Below are positions 38,804-46,211 of a stretch of DNA of 64,000 nt, in pieces. This DNA comes from Thermococcus sp. SY098. GTDB lineage: Archaea; Methanobacteriota_B; Thermococci; Thermococcales; Thermococcaceae. The DNA is taken from contig NZ_CP141821.1 in the NCBI RefSeq assembly GCF_035621495.1, positions 304,760 to 368,759 of the forward strand. Direction: 5' to 3'. A program made the position numbers and the translations under genes. Within the stretch, counting starts at the first letter, position 1, and each line of letters opens with the position of its first letter. A model generated the notes under the pieces. It was given only the letters and a program-made list of their open reading frames with translations. It did no database searches and was not told the origin of the DNA.

Positions 38804-39559
38804 ATGCTTTGGCACATTTCCATAATATTCATTGGCTTTTTCATAGGTTTGTTCGCTGGTCTATTTGGAATTGGTGGGGGCTTCTTAATAGTTCCCGTTC
38901 TGACCCTTTTGGGTCTGCCTATTCATGAAGCTATCGGAACGAGTCTGGCGTGCATCTCTATGAGTGCTCTTGCATCTGCTTATGGGCATTTGAGGCGAAA
39001 AAACGTTCTCTTTAAAGTTGTTGTAATAAAAGAAGCGTTTTCAATTCCATCTGCATTGCTTGGTGCTTATATAACTGCATTCCTAAATACGAGACAGTTA
39101 AGTGCGATATTCGGCTTTGCTTTGATATATGTCGCATACAAGCTTATTAAAAAGCCTGAAACGCCCTCAATAAAAAGAAATGTCAAAGTTGATTATAGGA
39201 AAGTTCCAGTGATAGGGATTATATCTGGCTTTTCTTCTGGGCTTTTGGGGATAAGTGGTGGAATTTTAAATGTCCCGCTGTTTTACTCTCTGGGACTTCC
39301 CATCCATTATGCTATTGGCACATCAAGCGTTGCTTTGTTCTTCACAGCATTAGCTGGGACAGTTGGTCATTATATCCTCGGGCAAGTCCACTTTGACAAA
39401 GCTATATTGTTGGCTCCAGGATTAATACTGGGAGGCTTTTCAGGAGCAAGACTTGCCCATGAAATTCATCCAGAGCGTCTCAAAATGGGATTCTCGCTGG
39501 TACTTCTCATAATCGCAACCAGGATGATCTTGAAAGGTTTGGGGTTTTCTGTACCATGA
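38804..39559 (+). CDS. TauE/SafE-family permease (second copy)
   Basis: 251 residues with the same duplicated layout as its neighbour (LFGIGGGFLIVPVLTLLG and LLGISGGILNVPLFYSLG, each followed by a HEAIGTS/HYAIGTSS motif). Likely a tandem duplicate that has diverged. ATG 38804 is preferred. There is no ribosome binding site but a TATA-like CTTTAAAATTG lies near 38773, so the message may be leaderless and separately regulated from the first copy. Confidence 0.86.
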   Translation: MLWHISIIFIGFFIGLFAGLFGIGGGFLIVPVLTLLGLPIHEAIGTSLACISMSALASAYGHLRRKNVLFKVVVIKEAFSIPSALLGAYITAFLNTRQLSAIFGFALIYVAYKLIKKPETPSIKRNVKVDYRKVPVIGIISGFSSGLLGISGGILNVPLFYSLGLPIHYAIGTSSVALFFTALAGTVGHYILGQVHFDKAILLAPGLILGGFSGARLAHEIHPERLKMGFSLVLLIIATRMILKGLGFSVP

Positions 39560-39686
39560 GATTTAACCTTTTTAAATACTGCTTTGTTTTATTTCTGTGT
39601 AGATTATAACGAAATGTTATTGTCATTTTCCCATCTTCGTCAGAAAATTTTATAACTTTAACAGAAGAAATTGACAAAGGTGCTTT

Positions 39687-40742
39687 ATGAGAATTGCAAA
39701 GAGAGCATTGGGGAGGATTATTGCGATATACATTACTGTCATGCTGATTTTGGTTTTAACCGCAGGAATCACTGCTAATCACCTACTCAAGGAGAGAGCT
39801 AAGGATTTAGCGGCATATGGCATTGGAATGAAAAATCCAGTTCTTTATGAGCAGATAAAAAGGGAAGCTGCAAAAGAGGGTGTTGAACCTTGGGAGTATA
39901 TTTATGAACACTTTCTCCTTGAAAAGTATGGTTTATCAAAAAATCCGTTCCTCATGGGGATTCAGCTCCTCTTAAATAAAGGGGAACCTTTAAAGACACA
40001 AATTGACAAAAGAAAGGAAAGAGAATTAAGTCTTTCTCGTGCAACCCTTGTAACTCTAACTGTAATGCTGAGCTCTGTGGCATTAATTGTTGTCTTTGGA
40101 GTTATCTTTGGAATGAAGCTTGCAAATCATCCAAGACTGTTGGAGATTATAGAGGGCATAACAAGACTCTTCAATGGTTTGCCTTCTTGGTGGATTGGAG
40201 TTTTGCTGATAGTTATATTTGCTGTTAAGCTGAATGTCCTCCCTACAGGCGGTCTTTTCACGCCAAAACCTCTATATGGTGTTACATATGTTGTTGATTT
40301 AATAAAGCATCTCGTTCTTCCCATAATGACTTTATTTCTGGTATTTATTTGGGAGTTCATGAGCATAGTTGCGAGAGAAACACAGAAGGAGATGTATCAG
40401 CCCTACATACAGACAGAGAGAGCAAAAGGTATCCCAGAAAAGGTCATCTACAGAAAACACATTCTAAGGAACATTGGAATCGTGCTGAGCAGCTTTACAG
40501 CCCAAAAGTTCATGGAGATGTTCACAGACTATCTCGTCATAGATTACCTTTTTGGTTTGATGGGTCTCGGCTTAGTGCTCAAAAACTCATTTGTGAGAGA
40601 GATAATACCAAATGTAGGTGTTAGCATTACATTTAACTTCTACCTTTTCTTCGCAACTACCCTTATAATTGCTACAATATCCTTCGGTGTTTCTCTGTTT
40701 CTTGAATTTCTCAAAGGAGTTATAGATCCAAGGGTGAGCTAA
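39687..40742 (+). CDS. ABC transporter permease, DppB/OppB type
   Basis: 351 residues. A single N-terminal helix is followed by an extracytoplasmic segment (~25-105, KERAKDLAAYGIGMKNPVLY...) and a five-helix permease core. The cytoplasmic EAA-like loop is visible as YIQTERAKGIPEKVIYRKHILRN, with VDLIKHLVLPIMTL and GLPSWWIGVLL typical of OppB. AAAGGTGC precedes ATG 39687, and a TATA-like ATTTTATAAC lies near 39646. The second permease follows after 1 base. No ATPase or solute-binding protein is adjacent, which is unusual for the family. Confidence 0.86.
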   Translation: MRIAKRALGRIIAIYITVMLILVLTAGITANHLLKERAKDLAAYGIGMKNPVLYEQIKREAAKEGVEPWEYIYEHFLLEKYGLSKNPFLMGIQLLLNKGEPLKTQIDKRKERELSLSRATLVTLTVMLSSVALIVVFGVIFGMKLANHPRLLEIIEGITRLFNGLPSWWIGVLLIVIFAVKLNVLPTGGLFTPKPLYGVTYVVDLIKHLVLPIMTLFLVFIWEFMSIVARETQKEMYQPYIQTERAKGIPEKVIYRKHILRNIGIVLSSFTAQKFMEMFTDYLVIDYLFGLMGLGLVLKNSFVREIIPNVGVSITFNFYLFFATTLIIATISFGVSLFLEFLKGVIDPRVS

Positions 40743-40743
40743 A

Positions 40744-42009
40744 ATGATGATGAGGAGACAAAAGATCGGCGTGATAGTTCTGATACTCTTCATAATTTTT
40801 GTCTTTGGGAGTTATTTTTCAGTCTCTAAGGAGGAGCTTGACAACTGGGAAAATGGAATATATTGGATCAATTATCCCAAAAGGGCAAAACCTGTTTGGT
40901 TGGGAGGGATTCCAACTGTTAAGCTAACGCCCAAGCTGAACTGGTCTTCCCAAGGATACAGTTTCTATGTTTACACCTATGAACATCAATACAATGAGAA
41001 GCCCAACGATATTGCGATTGTCATACATAATCCATCCCTCTATGTTATTGACGTAAAGAGACCGGATGGGGTTTTAGTTAATGTTTATGATGGGATGCTT
41101 TTTCAAAATATTACCTTGAATACAAACGATAGAGCTGTCCTCTCAATTTTCAGAGCATTGAAAAATAGGTTCAACTTAACTGATGCGGACTTGGGAACAA
41201 AAACACCTGCAGAGTTGCTTTTTTCCGCTGATCCATATTTCGACACATTAAAAGGCACTTATACTCTCAGAGTTCTATGCAACTGCTCAGTACCTCCAGA
41301 AGTCATCGTTTATGGGACAAGTTATGGTCTGCTTGGAACTGACAGCTATGGTAGGGACATATGGGTGGGATTTGTTAAGGGCATGGTTAATACACTTTAT
41401 TTAGCATTATTCACAACATTTATGATAATTGCTTTAGGTCTCGTGCTCGGCTTGATCTCTGGCTACTTTAAAAACCTGCTCTCATCCATAGTCACATTTT
41501 TCTTAGAAGTCCTTACAGCTCTTCCAATTTTGCCCATCCTCGTTGTTCTCACGTGGGTCATGTCAAGGCAAAGCATTGGAGCTCATGTTGAAGTTAACCC
41601 TGTAAAGTTCATGCTTTTGGTCTCAATATTGCTGGTGGGTAAGTTTGCCAAGACTATCCGGATAATGACAATCCAAGAAAAGTCGAGGGAGCACGTTACT
41701 GCCAGCATCTCTTTGGGAGCTTCAGGATTTCATGTCATCAGAAAGCACATTTTACCGGTAGTTTTAGAGCACAGCGTTAGGTACTTCACATTCTTAATGC
41801 CAAGAATTGTTGCCCTGATTTCAATATTCGGCTTCTTTGGATTAATACCTGGCGTAAACTGGGGCTCGTTTGTTGGTGAAGCTTTACAACAAGGAGCATT
41901 ATATGGGGGATACTGGTGGTGGGTGCTTTCACCAGGATTTGCCATGGCATTCTTAAGCTTGGGCTTTGCTCTGGTTGTGTCTATCGATAAACCCCTAACT
42001 CTCTCTTAG
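40744..42009 (+). CDS. ABC transporter permease, DppC/OppC type, with large ectodomain
   Basis: 421 residues. After the first helix a long extracytoplasmic region (~30-200) is inserted. The core then begins GTDSYGRDIWVGFVKGM, the usual OppC signature. The EAA-like loop is REHVTASISLGASGFHVIRKHILP. The inserted domain is beta-rich (WLGGIPTVKLTPKLNWSSQG...). Operon with the upstream permease (stop TAA, then ATG one base on). It presumably borrows an ATPase encoded elsewhere or serves a different function. Confidence 0.86.
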   Translation: MMMRRQKIGVIVLILFIIFVFGSYFSVSKEELDNWENGIYWINYPKRAKPVWLGGIPTVKLTPKLNWSSQGYSFYVYTYEHQYNEKPNDIAIVIHNPSLYVIDVKRPDGVLVNVYDGMLFQNITLNTNDRAVLSIFRALKNRFNLTDADLGTKTPAELLFSADPYFDTLKGTYTLRVLCNCSVPPEVIVYGTSYGLLGTDSYGRDIWVGFVKGMVNTLYLALFTTFMIIALGLVLGLISGYFKNLLSSIVTFFLEVLTALPILPILVVLTWVMSRQSIGAHVEVNPVKFMLLVSILLVGKFAKTIRIMTIQEKSREHVTASISLGASGFHVIRKHILPVVLEHSVRYFTFLMPRIVALISIFGFFGLIPGVNWGSFVGEALQQGALYGGYWWWVLSPGFAMAFLSLGFALVVSIDKPLTLS

Positions 42010-42480
42010 CTTTTTGTACACTAAAAACACAGCAAGAACTACCAAAAGCTCTGCTATTACCAGAGGCAAATCATACGAATAGTAGAGCCTGTGGATATGT
42101 ATAAGACTTGGAAGAAGGAGCATAAGAGCTAACAGAGTACTTATTGGGCATAGTACTAAGAAGTCTTTGAATGAAAAGCTGGGATTTATGTCAGCAACCA
42201 CAAGCTTGGAAAGGTAGTAAGAGAAAGACATTAGCAGTGCAGCAAATATTAAATAGCCCCCAATTACTTTCTTTCCAAGCTTTTCACGATCCCACACAGC
42301 ATAGATGACCATTAAAGGCATAACTCCAATATATGCCTCTAACCATGCAGAGAGATCTTTTAAAAATCCATAAGGAGCATCAAAGTTGGCAAAAGCTACT
42401 GCTCCCGGCTGGAGGACAGCCAGAGCAAGGAGGTTTATTAAGAGAAATTTGAGTTGACTCCTCTTCAAGAATGCCACCAT
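41995..42480 (-). CDS. Unknown small membrane protein
   Basis: 161 residues with four to five hydrophobic helices. The loops are short (one basic KKVIGGY, one IHIHRLYYSYDL). No motif recognised. The start ATG 42480 has no ribosome binding site but follows a minus-strand AT-rich TATA candidate (AAATAAATACT, near 42504) at leaderless spacing. Its 3' end overlaps the convergent permease gene by 15 bases. Confidence 0.62.
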   Translation of the reverse strand: MVAFLKRSQLKFLLINLLALAVLQPGAVAFANFDAPYGFLKDLSAWLEAYIGVMPLMVIYAVWDREKLGKKVIGGYLIFAALLMSFSYYLSKLVVADINPSFSFKDFLVLCPISTLLALMLLLPSLIHIHRLYYSYDLPLVIAELLVVLAVFLVYKKLRES

Positions 42481-42597
42481 GTCAAATTTTAGTTTTGCAG
42501 TATTTATTTTTTTTCTTGTCGTTTCAAATTCAAAATCTTGGAATTTTCTTGCTCAAAAAAGTTAAATACTAAAAGAGCAAACCAAAATCAGTAAGTG

Positions 42598-42615
42598 GAA
42601 CGTTTCGAAACGTTC
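42598..42615. promoter_or_regulatory. Perfect 18-bp palindrome, putative operator of locus 1
   Basis: GAACGTTTCGAAACGTTC is a perfect dyad. Its 12-bp core CGTTTCGAAACG (42601-42612) recurs as CGTTTTGAAACG ahead of the second locus (44800-44811). It ends 18 bases before the TATA element of the coiled-coil gene, upstream of the BRE. That position suits an activator, or a repressor that blocks TFB. The membrane winged-helix protein encoded in the same operon is the obvious candidate binder (inference). Confidence 0.65.
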
Positions 42616-42622
42616 TTTTCAC

Positions 42623-42640
42623 CGGGTTCCTAAAATAAGT
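42623..42640 (+). promoter_or_regulatory. BRE/TATA promoter of locus 1
   Basis: The stretch CGGGTTCCTAAAATA (from 42623) fits an archaeal BRE followed by a TATA element (TAAAATA, 42631-42637). The second locus has CGGGTTCCTAATATA, identical at 14 of 15 positions. From the TATA to the chosen ATG is 39 bases here and 40 in the second locus, so the transcript start would lie near 42657. Confidence 0.6.
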
Positions 42641-42669
42641 TGACCTCACATTCACAACTGGTGATGTCC

Positions 42670-43863
42670 ATGAGATGGAGTGCCCTGGCACTGATGGTGT
42701 TGCTTCTGGGGGGTTTAGTGCCATTGGGTGTAGCCCAGGAAGAAGCCAGTAACACAACAGATATTCAGCAATTAAGCCTTGATAACGCAACAAGGGAGCA
42801 AATAATTGCAGAACAGCTTATCAACCAACTTATGAGATTGGATAAATTCACTGAAAAGAGAATTGAACCCATTAGAGGCAAACTTCCCGAGAACTCAACA
42901 ATATTGATACATTATGAGAAAGCAAAAGAGTACAAAGAGAAGGCACTTGAAGAGTTTAACAACGGCGATTATTACAACTCAATACTTGATGCATTAACTG
43001 CAATGCACCACTACAAGATTGTTTTAAGGGAGCTAAAAGAAGGAAAAGAAAGAGTTGAAGATGCAAGAGAACGGATAAGAGCAGAGATAGAGAGAACAAT
43101 TCAATACTTCAAATTTGTTGAGAAAACGATCCGCATAGCTGAAAAAGAGGGAATTGACGTCAGTAACTTGACAGTGCTTTATAATGAAACAAAACAAGCA
43201 TATAAGGTTGTGTTAGAGGATATTAAGGCAAAAGATTTTGGAAAAGCACGAGAAGACCTCCAAGTAGCAAAAGAAAAGAAGATGCAGCTTGACAAAGAAC
43301 TGAGGAGAGTTAGAAAAGAGCTGGCTTATGCAAATGCTGACAGGATTGTAAAAGGGTTTTTAATGAGAACGAGCAGAGGTATTGCCTTTGCTGAGAGGGC
43401 TATACAAGAGGCAAAACTTAGAGGAATAGATACTGCCGAAGCAGAGGATAAGCTTGAGGAGATAAAAGCAATTTATGATGAAGTCAAAAGCTTGGCAGAA
43501 CAAGAAAAATGGGAAGATGCTTTAACAGTTATAATCAACAACAAAGCAGAGATTGATGCATTTTTCAGGAGCCTCAATAGGATTCATGAAAAATTCGCTG
43601 AAGAGAAAATAAAAAGAGACGCTGGAGCATTTCTCCGGGAGATGCAAGATAGGATTAGAAAGGATACCAGAGCATTACAAGAGCTAAAAAGAAGGGGAGT
43701 TGATACAAGAAGGGCTGAAATTGAACTTAGAACCGCTGCACAGGAGTTACAAATAGGATTAAGGCTGCTCAAAGAAAGAAAGCCCGCCCTTGCAAGGGAA
43801 CATTTTGGGATTGCACTGAGGCTCCTTTACAGTGTTGAGCAGTTTATCCTTTCTCATTCCTGA
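42670..43863 (+). CDS. Secreted alpha-helical/coiled-coil protein, locus 1
   Basis: 397 residues. The signal peptide (1-~22) ends LGVAQ. A short Asn/Thr stretch follows, then almost continuous charged helix with repeated hairpin-like units, for example LRGIDTAEAEDKLEEIKAIY and RRGVDTRRAEIELRTAAQEL, and two units with YNETKQAYKVVLEDI-type spacing. No C-terminal membrane anchor. It is probably exported and either released or held at the surface by a partner. ATG 42670 follows GGTGAT (42660-42665). The next gene starts 23 bases later. Its counterpart in locus 2 has the same layout but weak sequence match. Family not recognised. Confidence 0.78.
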   Translation: MRWSALALMVLLLGGLVPLGVAQEEASNTTDIQQLSLDNATREQIIAEQLINQLMRLDKFTEKRIEPIRGKLPENSTILIHYEKAKEYKEKALEEFNNGDYYNSILDALTAMHHYKIVLRELKEGKERVEDARERIRAEIERTIQYFKFVEKTIRIAEKEGIDVSNLTVLYNETKQAYKVVLEDIKAKDFGKAREDLQVAKEKKMQLDKELRRVRKELAYANADRIVKGFLMRTSRGIAFAERAIQEAKLRGIDTAEAEDKLEEIKAIYDEVKSLAEQEKWEDALTVIINNKAEIDAFFRSLNRIHEKFAEEKIKRDAGAFLREMQDRIRKDTRALQELKRRGVDTRRAEIELRTAAQELQIGLRLLKERKPALAREHFGIALRLLYSVEQFILSHS

Positions 43864-43886
43864 TTTTTTATTTTGGAGGTGATTAA

Positions 43887-44717
43887 ATGAGGAAAATCAT
43901 GACCCTTATTACCATCACCCTGCTTATAGTTCCACTGGTTAGTGCTGAATTTACGGTTTCTGAATTGGAGCTCACCATTTACAGAGATGGGTATGTTAAA
44001 GTCAGTTATCAAATCATTCCAGGTGATTATGCTGTTCAAATAAGTGTTCCTCTTTTAGGTGAGAATTACGAAAACCTCATTGTAGAAGATGAAAATGGCA
44101 ATCCCCTTAATTTTGAGATTTCTGGGAATAGTGTGGTTATTTATGTTGATGATGCTCAACTTATAAAACTCTCATATTACACCCCTGATTTAACTTCCAA
44201 GCATGGGCTTGTTTGGACTCTAAACGTTTCTTCACCTTATCCATTTAAGATCGTGCTTCCCCAAAACGCAATAGTTGTTGATCTTAGCGATATCCCCCTT
44301 TCAATAAGCGCAAATATAATCTCTATGCCACCCGGAAACCAAAGTATCTCATATACTCTGGGATATGGGGTAGAAAAAGCCTCTCAGAATTGGGTATACT
44401 ATCTCATCACAAGTGTTCTGGTTATTAGTGCAGTGGTTATTGGAATAAAGCTGATCTCCAAAAGGTCTTCAAAGAGCATTAAAATTGACCGGGAGGCATT
44501 TCTAAAAAAGATGGAGAATTTTGATCTAAATGATGAAGAAAAAAGTGTATTGCTGTATATCCTTGAAAAAGGTGGTAGAGCAAGCCAAGCTGAAGTAAGA
44601 AACGCCCTCGGACTTCCAAAAACCACTGCATGGAGAATGTTTAAACGTCTTGAGAAGCAAGGATTAGTAAAAATAATCCGGGGGAGGAAGGAAAACTGGG
44701 TGGAGCTGAGGTTTTAG
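43887..44717 (+). CDS. Membrane-anchored winged-helix regulator with ectodomain, locus 1
   Basis: 276 residues. Signal peptide (1-20, ending VSA), beta-rich ectodomain (~21-165) with YRDGYVKVSYQIIPGDYAV, IVEDENGNPL, YYTPDLTSKHG and SMPPGNQSISYTLGY. A single membrane helix (~171-192, WVYYLITSVLVISAVVIGI) leads to a cytoplasmic winged helix (~205-276): EEKSVLLYILEKGGRASQAE, GLPKTTAWRMFKRLEKQGLV, RKENWVELRF. Predicted topology is outside-in, giving a direct surface-to-DNA signal path. GGAGGTGATTAA precedes the ATG. Gene 2 of the operon with the helical exported protein. Ligand unknown. Confidence 0.85.
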   Translation: MRKIMTLITITLLIVPLVSAEFTVSELELTIYRDGYVKVSYQIIPGDYAVQISVPLLGENYENLIVEDENGNPLNFEISGNSVVIYVDDAQLIKLSYYTPDLTSKHGLVWTLNVSSPYPFKIVLPQNAIVVDLSDIPLSISANIISMPPGNQSISYTLGYGVEKASQNWVYYLITSVLVISAVVIGIKLISKRSSKSIKIDREAFLKKMENFDLNDEEKSVLLYILEKGGRASQAEVRNALGLPKTTAWRMFKRLEKQGLVKIIRGRKENWVELRF

Positions 44718-44799
44718 AAGCTGATAAATATAGATAAACCCTCAACCTTCCATTTTTTCTCCTCAAGATACTTTTTTATAAAAGAGGGACTCGGAGAAA

Positions 44800-44811
44800 C
44801 GTTTTGAAACG
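44800..44811. promoter_or_regulatory. Inverted repeat CGTTTTGAAACG, putative operator of locus 2
   Basis: The 12-bp core differs from the locus 1 core by one base at the centre. It ends 20 bases before the TATA element of the second coiled-coil gene (18 bases in locus 1). Arms CGTTT/AAACG are intact, but the outer dyad seen in locus 1 is not kept on the right (GAGC in place of GTTC). Confidence 0.6.
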
Positions 44812-44823
44812 AGCAAAGTCCGG

Positions 44824-44841
44824 CGGGTTCCTAATATAGAG
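44824..44841 (+). promoter_or_regulatory. BRE/TATA promoter of locus 2
   Basis: CGGGTTCCTAATATA (from 44824) contains a TATA element at 44832-44838, matching the locus 1 promoter almost base for base. A second AT-rich run, TTTTTTATAAAAG near 44771-44783, lies upstream of the inverted repeat. It could act as an alternative promoter but has no equally spaced equivalent in locus 1. Confidence 0.55.
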
Positions 44842-44871
44842 GGGACACCTACTTACTATCAGGTGAGAGCC

Positions 44872-46134
44872 ATGAAGATGAGTATGAAAACACTGCTGGT
44901 GCTCTTCATAGGGGCACTGATACCGCTGAGTACTGCATGGGCGGCAACCAACACAACCGCAGTGAGCAACCAGACCCTGCCGGTCAACGCCACGAACGTG
45001 ACCAACACCACCCCCGTTAACATGAGCAACGTCACCAATACAACGAACACGAGCGTTATGGCATACAATCTGCTCATGATACTGGACAAGGTCGCCAACT
45101 ACACCGCCGGCCTGATAGCCGAGCTCAACGTGAGCAACGTCACGATCTCCAACTACACCCTTGACCTGTACTCTCAGGCTGAAGCAGCCCGTGCCCAGGC
45201 GTGGGAGCTTTACAACGCCGGCAACTACAGCGAGAGCATAAACGCCTCCATGAATGCCCTCTATCTCTACAAGGAGGTCATCGAGGAGCTTATCGACTAC
45301 TACAAAGAGCACAAGGAGGAGAAAATGGAGGAAGAGCACGAGTACTATGAGATGATAATGGACGCCAGGGAGGAGCTCCAGAGGGCCAGTGAGTACTTCC
45401 CCTACGTGGAGAAAGTTATCGCGGAGGCAGAAGCAGAGGGCCTCAACGTCACCTATGTCATGGAGCTTTACAACGAGACTAAAGCGGCTTATATGGTCGT
45501 TGCCCAGGACCTTGCCAGCGGCAACGTCACAGCGCTCAAGGCAGACCTTGAGTATGCGGAAGAGCTAATGGACAAGCTTGAGGATGCCGTTGAGAAGCTC
45601 CAGGAGCAGATAGTCAGCGCAAAGGCCGATGAGATAAGCCAGGCCTTCATGGAGAAGCTCCAGGAGCAGATGAAGCTCATGCAGGAGCTAATGACTATGC
45701 TTCAGAACTCCACGATAAACGCCACGTACCTCCAGGAGAACCTGATGGAGCTCCAGACCATGTACGAGCAGTTCAACGCCCTCGTTGAGAGCGGCCAGTA
45801 TGAGGAGGCCCTCGACATGCTCCACGACATCAACGAGGAGCTGAAGGAGATAATCGAAGACACCAAAGAAATAGAAAAGGAGTACAAGGAGGAGACAGAA
45901 GAGAAAGAAGAACACAAGGATGAAAAGGACAGCAAAGATGAATACGAAGATGACCACAAAGAGAAGGACGAGCATAAGGACGAATACATCAGTGATGAGA
46001 GCGACGATGACCAGAATGGGGGATATGAGGAGCAGGATTCCCACGATGAGAACAACGGTCAGCATGAGGACTCTGAGGATAACAACGGAGACGGGGAACA
46101 CAACGGTGAAGATGACTCGGAGGATGAAGATTGA
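44872..46134 (+). CDS. Secreted, sequon-rich helical protein with acidic/His tail, locus 2
   Basis: 420 residues. Signal peptide (1-~24, ending TAWA). The first ~110 mature residues hold about fifteen N-x-S/T sequons (NATNVTNTTPVNMSNVTNTT is one run), so heavy N-glycosylation is likely. A helical middle follows (PYVEKVIAEAEAEGLNVTYV, VEKLQEQIVSAKADEISQAF). From ~345 the tail is a run of Asp, Glu, Lys and His ending EDDSEDED, which could bind metal ions. No membrane anchor. ATG 44872 follows AGGTGAG. Codons are much richer in G/C than in the flanking genes. Confidence 0.8.
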   Translation: MKMSMKTLLVLFIGALIPLSTAWAATNTTAVSNQTLPVNATNVTNTTPVNMSNVTNTTNTSVMAYNLLMILDKVANYTAGLIAELNVSNVTISNYTLDLYSQAEAARAQAWELYNAGNYSESINASMNALYLYKEVIEELIDYYKEHKEEKMEEEHEYYEMIMDAREELQRASEYFPYVEKVIAEAEAEGLNVTYVMELYNETKAAYMVVAQDLASGNVTALKADLEYAEELMDKLEDAVEKLQEQIVSAKADEISQAFMEKLQEQMKLMQELMTMLQNSTINATYLQENLMELQTMYEQFNALVESGQYEEALDMLHDINEELKEIIEDTKEIEKEYKEETEEKEEHKDEKDSKDEYEDDHKEKDEHKDEYISDESDDDQNGGYEEQDSHDENNGQHEDSEDNNGDGEHNGEDDSEDED

Positions 46135-46211
46135 ACATCTTTTTAAGTATCTTTTTCTTTGGTTTTAAGAATATTTTTAAGGGGGATTTCTTAACTTCTG
46201 GAGGTGCCGAG

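Noticed and set aside
42598..42615. SurR binding site (GTTnnnAAC) for the palindrome ahead of locus 1
   Set aside because: The core is GTT-TCGA-AAC with four bases between half-sites, not three, and the second locus keeps the same four-base spacing, so it does not fit the SurR consensus.
45688..46101. Long antisense reading frames under the acidic tail of the locus 2 protein
   Set aside because: They are mirror images of repetitive GAN/GAR codons, giving Leu/Val/Phe or Ser runs, without ribosome binding sites.
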